Source of the DNA: Chinchilla lanigera
Taxonomy: Eukaryota > Chordata > Mammalia > Rodentia > Chinchillidae
Assembly (NCBI RefSeq): GCF_000276665.1
Contig: NW_004955433.1
Span: forward strand, 19,311,981-19,375,980
DNA length: 64,000 bases
Direction of reading: 5' to 3'
Positions 10,740 through 22,545 of the stretch are shown here, piece after piece. A model generated the notes under the pieces. That model was not told where the DNA came from, made no database searches, and was given only the letters and a program-made list of their open reading frames with translations. How positions within the stretch are numbered: position 1 is the stretch's first letter; every line of letters starts with the position of its first letter. A program made the position numbers and the translations under genes.

Positions 10740-13405
10740 GTGAATATAGACACATGCACTTGGGGGCCTACAGACTGCAGTTTGAAGTTATTTCAGAAAG
10801 AACTGTTATGGTGATTAGAGTAAAAATGCAAAGACCCTTACACATCATAAGTCCTCAGTAAATGCGAGATGCTCATCTTTATGGTTTTAATAATAATAGC
10901 CAACAACCAGGAACGTTTCTTCCTAAGGGTGAAAGGGGTCAGGTATGGCTGGCCAGATTGTCTTTTGTTCTTTTGAGCCAGACATTTGACAGGCTGACAT
11001 GATCACAATGTCTTTTTCTCTACCTTTGTAAACTTACCCACTAGATGTGTCATCTTTGTGACCCTGCGCTATGGGGAGAGGACTAAAATGAGCTGAGATG
11101 CGGTGATGGAAAATATTCCCTGTTATGAAGTCAGGGTGCTAAACAAATGAATGGACTTGTCACACCAGACGTGAGAAACTGCTACAATATTGAAATATAA
11201 ACACATCGCTGGACTCTTTTTACTCCCCCTCCCCTTTTTGGTTTATGTATGATTTACTCTACATGATCAGTCCAGAGGCATCAATTTTATAAAGCTGCCT
11301 TACATTTTGTTGTGTTGATTTATTTGTGTGTTTGCCCTAAAATTCACTCTAGACTTACAAACTAGTTTATTTCCTGCCATTGTCCGGGAAAGCCAGTGTG
11401 AAATAAAGTCTGGTACAGGTTCCTTTGGAAGCAGTGTTGAGCAATTTGGTGGTTTTACAGTATGTTTATTAAATACTAAGTATGTATTAAGAATTGTCTA
11501 GGGTCTAGTGCAATGTCAAGCCAAAAAAGACATTTTCTGCTCATGTGGAATTTATAGTCTGATGTGCAAAAGGGAAATATGCAATTGTTGCCATTTCTTT
11601 GGCCAAGTTTTCTCTCTAAATCTACAGCAAATTGTTTTATTCCAAAGTAAGATGAAGCTCAATACACATGTTTTGAATACTAAATCTGGGAAGACAAATA
11701 TGTCTGAGGTAAGGTGTACACTGTTCCATCTATGATCATGACAGGCATCGCTAATCCCTCACTGAATCACTGGGTGGACTCAAACTTTGCTCTGCAAAAG
11801 GTTTTCTGGAGAGGCACTACCCAATGTTAAAAAAAACAGCAACAACAACAACAAACCTGACAGTTACTGTCCATCTTGGATCTTTGTGATTTCACTCAGC
11901 AAACACTGTAACCGATTCCAGAAAAATCAAATAAGCTGCCCCAAGTGACTCTGTTTCAATCGTGCAAATCTGGAAGCTGGATCCCAGTTTCCTGAATCCC
12001 CCTTTTAGCTCATCATCCTACGTCTTTTATTGCATGACAAATCTCTGTCTTTTTGTCATAAAGTACCTCCAAAGAGGGACATATAAAAATACAAACGTTT
12101 GGAGAAGAAGGGCGATTCTGTAAGTGTATATCAAAGACAAAGTGTAACTGAATAGTCCCATTGTTTTCATTTCTTTTTAAAATTATGTTGTTGAATCAAC
12201 TGCTTTCTGCCTGCTTCCTGAGAGGAGAGGTCTGGCTTCCTTGTTCAGAGTAGAACCTCAAGTTCTGCACTTTTGCTGCAAGTCTTGAAATCACAATGAA
12301 GCACATCTAATGCTTAAACTTAGAGCCCAATGTACCAGTTCAGTAGTCTGATTGAATCTGGCACTTTTGTGACACAAGGTAAGTTTGACAAGTATTATTC
12401 CAATTTCCACTTTGCTTTCTGATAAATAATCCTCATGTCATCATTATTGTTTGTGTAATTGAATATTTCAGTATCAGGACAATACTCTTCAAATATTCTC
12501 CTAAAGCATATTTCTAATCCATCACAAATGTCTTAATAGCTGTTTACAAGACTCCTTAGAGACCTGAAGCAATTGTCTTCCAGGAAACATGAAACTATGT
12601 CAAAAGTACTTACTAGTTTGTTAATTCATCTTGTCTAAAGCTAAACTGTATCTTTCCATTCTCATTCCTAGTGATATCAAAAACTATAATAAACCAGTAG
12701 AAGTTAGCATTGACTAATTTTATAATTGCTTAAAAATAGTGTCTCATATGTAGGGTTAAAATAGTTTCATCATATTTATCCCAGAGTAGTCACATTCACA
12801 CCCATGTCGTGTATATAAATAGCTTAAGGTCACCAAACAATAAAGCCAGCAATGAAATTAGTTCAGGGAGGTTTTTATTACAAAATCAGATTATGTAACC
12901 CTCTTTTGTGGTTAAGGATAAGAAAGAGTATTTTCCATAATTTCTTCCATTGTTTAGTCATACAGTAGGAGAATATTGCTAAAGTCCCTTCATTTAAATC
13001 TGTACCAGTTTGAGCACAGAAGTAAATAATGAGTGTGTAACAATATAAATGAGTACACAAATAATAAATATAGTCCTTCTTTACAATAGAATGCCAACTA
13101 ATAAAATTAGAAATAATGGTGTTATTTGGAAAACCTCAACTTGGCATCCACCAAAGAAATCAATGATTCAGTGAAGTATAATCATGAATACTACTATTTG
13201 ATATAGACTGTGATATTTATATAATCTCAAATTATTTCCTTAGCACACTCCCTTTAGTTAAAATATCCTGAATGCAAAAGAAAAATAACTATGCACTGGG
13301 AACCATGATAGACAGGCTTTAATTCAAGTGACTGAGCTTATTATGGTCAGTAATAGAACATTTAGAAACTGAGTCACTCCTAATAAAATACCATAAGGAA
13401 AATGA
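10740..13405. other. Unannotated unique sequence
   Basis: No gene, clear SINE or LTR was recognised. The open frames at 11508-11735 and 12878-13060 are short and unremarkable. Confidence 0.5.
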
Positions 13406-13407
13406 TA

Positions 13408-13455
13408 CTCCATAGGTGGAGGTTTAAGAAGCTCCATAAGGTGAGGTTTAAGAAG
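13408..13455. repeat. Two-copy 24-bp tandem duplication
   Basis: The units ctccataggtggaggtttaa (plus gaag) at 13408-13431 and ctccataaggtgaggtttaa (plus gaag) at 13432-13455 are adjacent. They differ only by moving one base, consistent with a small local duplication. Confidence 0.85.
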
Positions 13456-13829
13456 CAAACTCTAAATCTATGAAGAAATTGACCCAGAATGAGGTTTTTT
13501 CTCCATGACAGCTGCCCAGTAATAATGAGCAGTCAGGTATGAAAATTCAAGGAAATACTGAGGAACTATTCCAAATGGAGGGAAACAGGAAAGGTATGGT
13601 AACTAAGTACATATTTCATATTCCGAGTCCTTTCACAGTAAAGAAGATAGTGATAGCTTTGTGAAACTTGAAGGAAATCTGGACAAGGTGGAAGGAATAT
13701 GTGGATAACAACTTACCAGCTGAGAAACCACCAGGTCGGTGCTGTGGTTACACATTAGCAAACCCTTATTTGAGCGATTGACATTGAAAGTAGTGCACTA
13801 TTAGTTTTGCTGCTTGCACTTACTCAAAA

Positions 13830-13834
13830 GATAG

Positions 13835-13865
<31 letters not shown>

Positions 13866-13950
13866 GATACATACATACTAGATAATAGATGAATAGATAG
13901 TTGACAGACTGATAGATACATAGAGAGACAGATAGATATTAGATAGATGA
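13830..13950. repeat. (GATA)n compound microsatellite
   Basis: There are about ten nearly pure GATA units, then ATAC/GATAATAGAT variants and a second GATA cluster. It is a typical interrupted tetranucleotide repeat. Confidence 0.95.
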
Positions 13951-14321
13951 CACGGTTCTGGCAATCATTTTGTAAATTTCAAATTATGTAACAAAGAAAA
14001 TGTGTGCTCATGTGACAGCGCTTCTATGTATTCCAGTCTTACTAGGTGTATGTTTCACTTGCACCACCTTCTAAACACAGCGCATGTGTTGACCAACTTC
14101 AACTCTGCACTAACGTTTTAGACAGATATTAAATGAATGAGATATTAAATGAATAATCTCATTAAATGAATAAAAGAGCTGAAAAACAGGGGTTATGGAT
14201 ACTGGCTAAGATCATCCCACTGGTTAAGTTTTAGAAAGAGAAACATAATTCAAGTCTAGTTTTCTTAACTGCTATGTTTGGTCATAGGCTGAAAGAGGGA
14301 AAATTTTAGTGATTATAGTGA

Positions 14322-14860
14322 TGTTGTTGCTGTGTCTGGGTGTTTGTCCCCTCTAAAACTTCTGTTGAAATTTAACCTGCATAGTGATAAACGTGGAATT
14401 TCAGCCCTAGGGGAAGCTGAGGCATGAGACTGAGTCTGAGATCATCTTGGGTTACATAACAGGTTTGACGCCAACATAAGCTACATAAAGAGGTCCTGTC
14501 TCAATAGGGCCCCCCACAAAAAATTTGTATGTAACTGATTCATATGGGAGGAGCATTTTAGGGGTAATTAGAATTAGATTAGTTCATGAGAGTGGGGCAA
14601 CAAGGACTGCATTAGTGGCTTTGCAAGCGAAGGAAGAAAAATCCAAGTAAGCAGGCTTATCCCTTCTTGGTATGTGATGTTTTACATTGCTTTGGGACTC
14701 TGCAGAGACTTTCCACCGGCAAGAAGTCTCTCAGCAGGTGCAGTAGCCCTCCACCCTTGCACTGCACATTCTGTAGAACCATGAGATAGACTAAATGCCA
14801 ATCTTAATCAGTTTCCCAGGATGTGCTATTCAGTTGTAGTAGAAAATAAACCAGGACAGT
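14322..14860 (+). mobile_element. ERVL-MaLR-type LTR interrupted by a B1
   Basis: The flanks match the MaLR LTR pattern: 'tgtctgggtgtttgtccc...aacttctgttgaaattta' at the start, then, after the B1 insert, 'ggtaattagaattagattagttcatgagagtgg' in the middle, and 'ccatgagatagactaaatgcc' and 'gaaaataaaccaggacag' at the end (polyadenylation-like aataaa near 14845). No internal viral genes are present, so it behaves as a solo LTR relic. I could not place TSDs. The family call is from pattern recognition. Confidence 0.7.
14388..14525 (+). mobile_element. B1-like SINE inserted in MaLR LTR
   Basis: 'cgtggaatttcagccctaggggaagctgaggcatgagactg' and '...aggtcctgtctcaatagg' are diverged matches to B1 (tgtaatcccagcacttgggaggctgaggcaggagg ... 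accctgtctcaa). The LTR resumes immediately after the A-rich end, which dates the B1 as younger than the LTR. Confidence 0.7.
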
Positions 14861-15155
14861 AGCTATAGCTTGACCGTCTGAAGATTACACATTTACAAAT
14901 TAGATTTATTTTATCCTGGTGAGCTTCTGCTACCAAATACTTGTGGTAGGCATTTTTCTTGGTGGTCAGTGGAATTCAAGGTATATTTAAAAACATTTAA
15001 ACATGGTATCTAGGTACAAAAACAAAAGGAAAATATGCAATAAATTATCAGAAAGAAGGAAAATAAGAGTGGTTGAAGGTGTATGTTGTGGTAATGAAAT
15101 GAGGACAGATTCAAATCAAGGTGATAAGCCTGGGTGAGAGTAGTTTCTGCTTTCG
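14861..15155. other. Unannotated sequence
   Basis: No recognisable feature is present. Confidence 0.45.
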
Positions 15156-15159
15156 GGTT

Positions 15160-15352
15160 TGGTTCTTTGACAAATTATATAATTCAGGAGCATTATCATT
15201 GAACAAGTAGGTAAGCTCCTCCCAGCTTGTATCCTCACTTGCAAAATGGAATAATAATGCTAAGTCAGAGCAGTTTTGTAAAACAATTAAGTATACATTT
15301 ACCAAGCATGCATACTGATACATGGTAAGTACTCATTAAATAGCAATTTGGC
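15160..15352 (+). mobile_element. MIR-like SINE relic
   Basis: 'tatcctcacttgcaaaatggaataataatgctaagtc' and 'catggtaagtactcattaaatagc' are in MIR order (tcatctgtaaaatggggataat ... catagtaggtgctcaataaat), preceded by 'tttgacaaattatataattc' at the position of the 'gggcaagttacttaac' segment. Confidence 0.65.
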
Positions 15353-17663
15353 TTGGTTAACTTTCCTACATTTTTAATGATCTAGTTTCCCTTTGGTATA
15401 GAGGAAAATGGAAATCAAGCATCATGTGATATTAAAAATTGTTTATTATTATTTCTGTTATTTTTATACTTCTTCCTATAGTACTTCCCTTCTCCCGATA
15501 TTCTGCTGGAGTAACAGCAGACAGTAATAGCAGCTATATACTTAGAACCTCATTTGCAAAGATCAAACTTGATAGAAAATGGAGCCCTTTATGAAGCTGT
15601 TTTTGAGGGAACGATGGTAATTACAGGAGAATGTACTGATCAGGGAGCCTAGGAATACTATCAACCCTTCACCTGCTTCTCTTTCTGGAGTTGGTATCCA
15701 TGCTTTGGCACAAGTATCCAGTTGCTGGAACTATACAAGGGTAATTATATATTCTGTGAGTCTCTCCTATCCTGTAAGAAGAATAGTGCCATAATGCCAA
15801 GCCATTTTGCTACCTGTGTCTTAAAAGCACCTTTCCTCTTTGGTTACTTCCTGTGTGTCTCACTGTCATTCCCAGCTCTGGGTATTTAACTGTAATTTTT
15901 CACTCAGTGACAAAACTCCAGATTTGTTGGAGCAATTTTGGCATTCAAGATGAAACAGGCTCCTTGTATTACTGTGAACCAAGGTACCCAGAAGCCCCTA
16001 TGAATTTCCTATTTCCATATGCACCAGATTTTCACTTTCTGAAATGTTTCTTATGGGAACATGAGAAAACAGTTATAATTAAACTTAAGTAGAGAAAGTA
16101 TTTTTAACACACTTTCTGGGATATATCCTGGAGAAAGGGCCTTAAAGGCAAATCCTATATTACCACACATGTGGGGGTCTCTGAGTCAGAAAGGCTCCTC
16201 TCCCTTACCTTTAAGCATATATATTTAGTAAATGAACAAAAATGCTCATTTGGGACAAAGACAGAAACAAGCACCTTCATTTTATCCATGTCCACATTTC
16301 ACTTTAAAGCAATGCATATATATTTCTTGGCTGAAGCAGAAGTAGATTTGCATTCATTTATAAAAATGCTATGTTACTCAGAAATCAAGGCAAAGTATTT
16401 GCAAAAGAATCATCTGCTACTTGTTGTGTGGAAGAAAATAAAATAGTCATCATCTTCTATAAAAGAAAAAAAGATTTATCTCTTACCCATCCCCTTTACT
16501 CTTATTTTCTCCTGGATCCAAGTAAAGTACCTTTGTTTGAATTACTCACACTCAAGATACTAATTTCCTTCTTTTATAATAATCAGCTACTACAAAGATA
16601 ATGGCTTAATACAAGACAAGCTTATTATCATTCAGTAATGGTAGTCAGAAATTAAAGATGGATCTCACCGGGCAGTGATGTGTTCTTTATAGTGACCTTA
16701 AGGGACAATACATTTTCTTCTCTTCCATCTTCGCAGTCAGTATATAATGTCCTCAAATCCATAGACCTGACCTCCTCTTCCAGATTCCTTTCTCACTTAT
16801 AAGGGTCACTGTTATTACACTGGGTCAAACTGGACAATATAGAATAATGTTCTCATCTCTAGGTCAGTTAAATAGCAACCTTAACTCCATCTGCAACCTT
16901 AATTCCCCATGTAACATACAGTAACACACCTCCACCAGTGTGGGAGGTTAGGAGGCTGTGATTTCTGGGTGGCCTTATTCAGCCTAAGAAGAATAAAAAC
17001 TGTGACAATAAAAATCAACAGTATAAAATCACATAGAAAAATGTAAACTTTGTAAACACCGTGTTTACTTAAGCTAGAGACAAACAACAGCATTCTGAAA
17101 ATATTATATACTGCATGAATTTATTTTTTTAAAGTGCAAACTAAGTTAGGTATGTAGTACATTTTGGGAGTGTTTAGACACTGCAAGCCTAGGAGAAAGA
17201 TCATGTGGTGCTGGTATACTTGTCTGCATCTTACTGTTGATTGCATGAGTGTGCTTCACTAGTGGAAATTTATGGTGCTGTATAATATGTGTGTATATAT
17301 ATATATATAATGTCTCATAAAAATGAGTTTACCAGAAGATAGAGAAAATGTTACACATTTATCATTACATAAATCACAAATATACATCACACAAACAACT
17401 TTGAATATCAAAATTATACCTGGACTTTATTATTTCTTACTATTTCATTAAAATATTAAAATGCATGATATAGTAATTTTACTTAATTTTTAAATATATT
17501 GAGAAATATTTGTAAAGACAAGAGAGGTTGTAAGAAAATCACATCATTATGTGTGAAAACAGTATATGAGGATCTAAAACCAGACATACCATCCTATTTT
17601 GTAAATAAACATGGTTCATTTAATTTAGTATTCCTACATCAAATCCCTTTCCAAATTTATGTC
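15353..17663. other. Unannotated unique sequence
   Basis: There is a short TA tract at about 17291-17310. Several open frames of 60-90 codons (for example 15853-16092 and 16171-16446) lack motifs or coding context and are not called. Confidence 0.5.
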
Positions 17664-17854
17664 CCAAGTTGAACTGTGAGCCGGGCTTGGTTGCGCATGC
17701 ATGTAATCCCAGCACTTGGGAGGCTGAGGCAGGAGGATCATGGAGAGTTCAAGATCAGAATGTGCTACAAAGTGAGCTCAAGGCCAGCCTGAACTGCATA
17801 GCTATACCCTGCCTCAAAAAGATGAAAAAAAGATGAAAACCAAGTTGAACTGTG
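17664..17854 (+). mobile_element. B1 SINE with perfect 15-bp TSD
   Basis: The element at 17679-17839 starts agccgggcttggttgc and has 'tgtaatcccagcacttggga' and 'ggctgaggcaggaggatcat'. It carries the B1 quasi-duplication (tgctacaaagtgagctcaag then gccagcctgaactgcatag) and ends 'accctgcctcaaaaag' with an A-rich tail. The direct repeat ccaagttgaactgtg at 17664-17678 and 17840-17854 is perfect. The internal duplication is characteristic of rodent B1 and is a main ground for the taxonomic call. Confidence 0.95.
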
Positions 17855-19090
17855 GTATAACTAACAGCAAGTTTACTTTTGTCTTGAAATCAATGAAATT
17901 TTCATAACAATATTGATTTTTGACAGTTTCCTGTCTATGTGAAGGACATCCTGCACCTCTCGGCTCTGTGTTACTGGAGCAGGCCAGTATGTGACCACCG
18001 ATCTCCTAGGGGCAGTATGACCATTCTTCTTTTGTGCATCCTCTTTTTAGCTTCATTTGCAAAGAATTTGTTGAGGTTAGCCACTTTTAAAACCCTGCAG
18101 ATAGTACGAGGTGAAGATAACCTGATTTTTACTTCTCAGAGCTCATTATCCAGCTTCCCAGTTAAAGTAGCTAATCTACCTGTTTAATCAAAGTCAGCTC
18201 CCACTGAGGGCTTACTGTGAATCAGATATGTTCATAGATATTAAGATGCAAATACAGATATATTGTTCACCTTGTCTATCCTCCCTTGGAAACTTCCCCA
18301 TCTACTATCTGCCTGAAAATCACGTCATGTTGAGCACATACTTCCAGCAAAGCCTACCGAGTGTCTCTAGCTACCCGTCCCCTGAAAAAAATACCTTCAG
18401 TTTGCCCTTGAAAACCAGCCATGACTATTCTCAGCTCAAACTTGTACTCTACCTTCTGGTGGTCTGGCAGCACATTTAGCAAATATAGCAGAATCCAAAA
18501 ACAACCCTTATATCTTTGGAAAACCTCCAGTAGCTTACGAGAAAGAATTATTTCCTGAAATGGACAGTCCTTGGCAGGCACGGACTCCGACCACTCAAAC
18601 GTTATGCTTTTTCTTTCTTGTCTTCTGCTGAAAGAGAAGTAGAGAAGCTTTAAGATAGGAAGAGTATGTGCCAGTCAGAGGAATGAAGTTGGCAAAAAGT
18701 TTTTTCTGCACGGATAACATGGAGACAGCCAAAGCCAAGTGTTATGGGTTGTATGTCAGAGCTGATATTAAGAATCAGAATCCAGAGTGACATACTTGAG
18801 CAGAATTAGATTCCCATGCTCTGAAGACCCCTAGAAAGAAATGTGTATCTCTCACTCATTTGGCTAAATACTCAGTTCTATGAGCAACATAAGTAATTTC
18901 ACAGTCAGTTCTAAGAGATTAGACTTGTGGAAAAGAAACATCTGTCTTCAAGAAGATAGTACATCTATGAATTTGTAACTTAATTTTGAAAGGGTATCAA
19001 ATGCTTAGGGCACACTGTGGAGGAGTAGAAAAATTGTCAGTTTAAGCTTTGCAGAAAGCCCGAAGTGAGTACTCCCATGCACCCCTGTGT
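17855..19090. other. Unannotated unique sequence
   Basis: No gene is recognised. The open frames at 17939-18187 and 18228-18479 are about 80 codons each, overlap others on both strands, and show no motif. Confidence 0.5.
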
Positions 19091-19094
19091 TGAC

Positions 19095-19215
19095 TATGGA
19101 AATTTAGACAAGTTACCTAAATTCTTTGGATTTCTGCTTGGATCAAATTGGAGTGCAAATTAAATGACCCTAGTAACACTGCTTTGATGGTTAAGTAAAT
19201 CAACCCAATGTCTTA
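19095..19215 (+). mobile_element. MIR-like SINE relic
   Basis: 'ctatggaaatttagacaagttacctaaattctttgg...caaattaaatgaccctagt' follows the central part of MIR (ggcaagttacttaacctctctg). It is weak but ordered. Confidence 0.45.
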
Positions 19216-19380
19216 CAAATGGAATGTACTAAAATGAAAATTTATTCTTTGTGGCACTGTTATATGAATGGTGGATATGTTTTAGATTACAAAATTGCAT
19301 AGACTTTCTACATAACTAACGAGAGAAAATGTCATATTCTCTTATATATGAAGGAAAAATAAAAAGAAAACACAAATTAT

Positions 19381-19457
19381 GGGTCAGAAATTTAGCTCAG
19401 TGGTGCAATGCTTGCCTCTCAAGTGGAAGAACCTGAGTTTGATTTCTAGTCTCCCCA
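19381..19457 (+). mobile_element. Old ID-like SINE
   Basis: 'gggtcagaaatttagctcagtggtgcaatgcttgcctctcaag' and 'cctgagtttgatttctagtctcccc' keep the A-box and B-box order of the ID family but differ at many sites and lack a clear poly-A tail. It predates the young ID copies. Confidence 0.7.
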
Positions 19458-19459
19458 AA

Positions 19460-19720
19460 ATAGCTAAGATAATTGCACTACTAATTTCTATTAGCTCATG
19501 GAAAGGAACAGTCATTATTTATATTATTTGATCAATTTTACATGCCTATCTGGTAATCTGAGCACTTACTTTGAAGATAACAATATGCAATATAATAACT
19601 ATTGTTAATGTCCTCTCATCTTGTTTTAAAATTCTGTATCATTTTTATTGTTTTTTTCTCTTTAAAATAAAAAAGAAATAATTTCAGTTTAAGAAAACAA
19701 GAACAACAACAAAAAAAACC
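19460..19720 (+). mobile_element. L1 3'-UTR end fragment (repeat unit U1)
   Basis: This segment (gataattgcactac...catggaaaggaacagtc...tatctggtaatctgagca...gaagataacaatatgcaata...cttgttttaaaattctgtatc...ctctttaaaataaaaaag) recurs at 20095-20290 and three times at 39400-40020. It ends in an A-rich tract. In the 20.1-kb copy it follows the L1 ORF2 stop and 3' UTR, so it is the 3' terminus of an L1 subfamily. Confidence 0.75.
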
Positions 19721-19724
19721 ACAC

Positions 19725-20290
19725 AGATTTATAGCAGTGCAATTTATCATAGCCAAATCTTGGAAACAACCCAAATGCCCATCACCTGAGGAATGGATAA
19801 AACAGATGTGTTATTTTTACACAGTGGAGTATTACTCAGCTATAAAGGATGATGAACTCAAGACTTTGATAGATAAGTGGGTGCAACTAGAAAATATAGT
19901 TATAAGTGAAATAAATCAGACCCGCATGTGTAAACATCATATTGTCTCCCTAGTGTAATAACCTGAAAGGGCAAATAAAAGCTGAAAGGTGTAGTAGATA
20001 CTGTGAAAGGGAAAGAAACTGCTCAAAGGGAAGGAACAACTGGGATGAGGGAAAGGAGAAAAGACAGAAGGAAGGGAAAAATATATACATATATACACAG
20101 GATAGCTGGGATAATTGTACTGATGCTTTCTACTCATCTATTGAAAGGAACAGTTAATGCTTACATTTTTTTTCTTCTTTTTATTTTTTGACCATGTTTG
20201 CATGCTTGTATCTGGTAATCTGAACAACCAATCTGAAGTTGACAATATGCAATGTAACAACCCCTGTTGAATTAAAAAACCAAAATGACA
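19725..20290 (+). mobile_element. LINE-1 ORF2 C-terminus and 3' UTR (with unit U2)
   Basis: An in-frame fragment at 19737-19958 retains L1 ORF2 C-terminal motifs, such as AKSWKQPKCPSPEEWIKQM and FYTVEYYSAIKDDEL, and SEINQTR near the end. The ORF2 stop is at 19956-19958. A purine-rich 3' UTR follows, and the terminal unit (aggatagctgggataattg ... gacaatatgcaatgtaacaa) runs to about 20290. It is strongly 5' truncated. No reverse transcriptase or endonuclease region is present. Confidence 0.88.
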
Positions 20291-21385
20291 ACAACTCATT
20301 CCAAGAATTCAAAATGCCTGTACTATGTTATCTTAATGATATCTTGTGATCTGGGGTGGCAGGGCTCAAGTAATTTTCTGCATGATGTCTGTTGACACAC
20401 ACATTTTGTGTGTGATATCCCTTGAGCATTTGACTTGATGTTTTGATTCAGCCAGTTCCATAGGCATCAGGAATAAAAGCTACAGAGGGCAAGTACGCAC
20501 TATTCCAGACACAAATACCAGAAAAAAAGTACATACTCCTGAAAAGACTGATGAATTCAGTCCCAAAATAAAGACATAACCATTTTCCCAAAAGGCTTTC
20601 ATATTAGTGTATATTGTGATCATTTTTCTAAAGTCTTTATTATTGCTAGTCTTTTGCAAGTAAAAACAAATACTCCTGAGAGGGTTGATATGGATTAAGA
20701 GGTGCATTGCTGATGGCTCTCCAGCACAGTTAGTAGCTTGTCATGGGATAAGTATAAAACGCCAGAATATTGCAAACTGTTTCTATAGATTGGTACAGCT
20801 TCTCTTTTGTACATTTCTTCATTTTTACTTGTAAAAATTACTCACTCACTGATGTGGGACCTCTTTGTTCACGCCTTCTCTGGCATCAGTCTCCTCTTCT
20901 GCGTTCATTTGGTCCTTTCAGTCATTGTGTTTTTCCCCATGCTATTCTTTCTCTTGAGTTTATATTTCAGGTAAGGGGAAAGTTAAAGATGGTACATATC
21001 TCAGTCAGGGCTCTATCCACTATATCCAGCATGCTTCCTGTCTCACAGGAAGAGCTAGTCTGTATACATGTACTGAAGTATTAGAAAACCTCATGCTTCC
21101 AAAATTTTGTTTTTCTTTTCTACTTCTGAGAACTTCTCTTGATAGAATAGTGAGTCTCTGCTATTTCTCGTACTTGGCTAACTGCTCTTTATGGACTATC
21201 TTACTTACTGCTCATGATATTTCTAGGAACTCATTTGTCCATCCATAAAAGGATTAAGCAAAAGGTGTCAAAGGTTAAGCACACAAATATCTCAGACTCT
21301 CAAATTTAGGGAGAGCTACAAACCTTTTATTTGAACTCAGGTGAACAGACAGAAAAGATTGAGAGTTACAGCTAGTGTTACAATC
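20291..21385. other. Unannotated unique sequence
   Basis: No recognisable gene or repeat. The open frames of 75-104 codons (20480-20707 minus, 20770-21084 plus) have no motif support. Confidence 0.5.
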
Positions 21386-21389
21386 TTGC

Positions 21390-21546
21390 TGACATTTTAA
21401 CTGGAACTTAGTGAGAGACACTTCTTAGACTCACCCAGCAAAATTTCTCTTATAGAAATCCAGAAGCCACATAAAATAATGAAGATTCAGTTTCAAGCTA
21501 TCAAGTTTGGAGGTAATTTCTTATACAGCAATAGATAACTAAAACA
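21390..21546 (+). mobile_element. MLT1-like (ERVL-MaLR) LTR 3' end
   Basis: 'agtgagagacacttcttagactcacccagcaaa' and the terminal 'aagtttggaggtaatttcttatacagcaatagataactaaaacag' closely follow the MLT1 LTR 3' end (gtttgtggtaatttgttacagcagcaataggaaactaatacag). The 5' end cannot be placed. Confidence 0.7.
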
Positions 21547-22445
21547 GTTCCAAATCCCAATTATGGCTTTTAAGCATTGTAGAAGAATCCAACATCACTT
21601 CATTTTCAACTTTACAAGTTTTCTTTCCTTTTTCCCTTATTTAACTTCATCCTTCCTTCTTTCTTTTCTTATGAAGGAAAGGAACGTTTTTTTCTCAAAC
21701 TCCTCAAAATATCAAAACTTTCTCTTCTTCCCCTGTTCTACATGGAATTTTCCAAAGCAATAGCACCTAAATAAAGTATTTTTAGAATGCAGTGGCCAAA
21801 ATTGAGGTGTTCTGGACTTGTAAAGAACACATCATTAAGAGCAGAACTTAAGCTACTTTCTCAATCCCAAATTATTTCCACTGCAAAGAATAGTATATGT
21901 CAAAGGGTGAATGACAACATGCAGAGATCTAGAAAACCATAGGTAAAGAGATTATTAAACTGGCTTGTATTATGTATGATATGACTCTTTCTATTTTTTT
22001 AAAAAAGTATCGGTTGCTTTGCTGAGTATCTGTTTATCTTCTTTGTGTGTAGTATGTGTCACCAGCTACAAAGAGATAATGACTTAACTTTATTTTTCTA
22101 TTGTAAAGTAGGTTGATTGATAAACCACCTTGTAGAAACAATTACTAGAAGGCAAAAAATGTACATTAGCAGATAGTAATCACACTACTTATTCTAAATA
22201 ATTTTACTTCTTTTAAAAGATAAAGTAATGACATTTGTCTTTTAGAAACAAATGAGGCCAGTGTATATTCTGGGATTTCTTTATGCATTTCCACAGTAAC
22301 TGTCATTGTTTAACCCAGTGTGTATCCTAATGGACTTTAAATTATATGGCATTTAAGTGAACATCTTATTCAAGTAGTTGTGCTCCATGGTAAGGCAATT
22401 CTAATTTTACAAAAGACTGCATTACTTGCCTGAGTTTTCATTTTC
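21547..22445. other. Unannotated unique sequence
   Basis: No recognisable feature. A polypyrimidine-rich stretch at about 21600-21740 gives a meaningless 66-codon frame. Confidence 0.5.
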
Positions 22446-22449
22446 CCAA

Positions 22450-22545
22450 GCGTTGAAGTATGAACCATTATTTTCCTCACTTTCCAGTTGTGGAAAGGAC
22501 TAAATGAGGTAACATTTTATACTAAGTATCCTGCTTTGTAACTAA
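22450..22545 (+). mobile_element. Possible MIR relic
   Basis: 'accattattttcctcactttccagttgtgg...ggactaaatgaggtaacat' resembles the MIR segment around 'ttcctcatctgtaaaatgg ... gaggattaaatgag'. It is very diverged. Confidence 0.35.

Noticed and set aside
13830..13950. CRISPR-like array
   Set aside because: It is a plain GATA-type microsatellite with no spacers.
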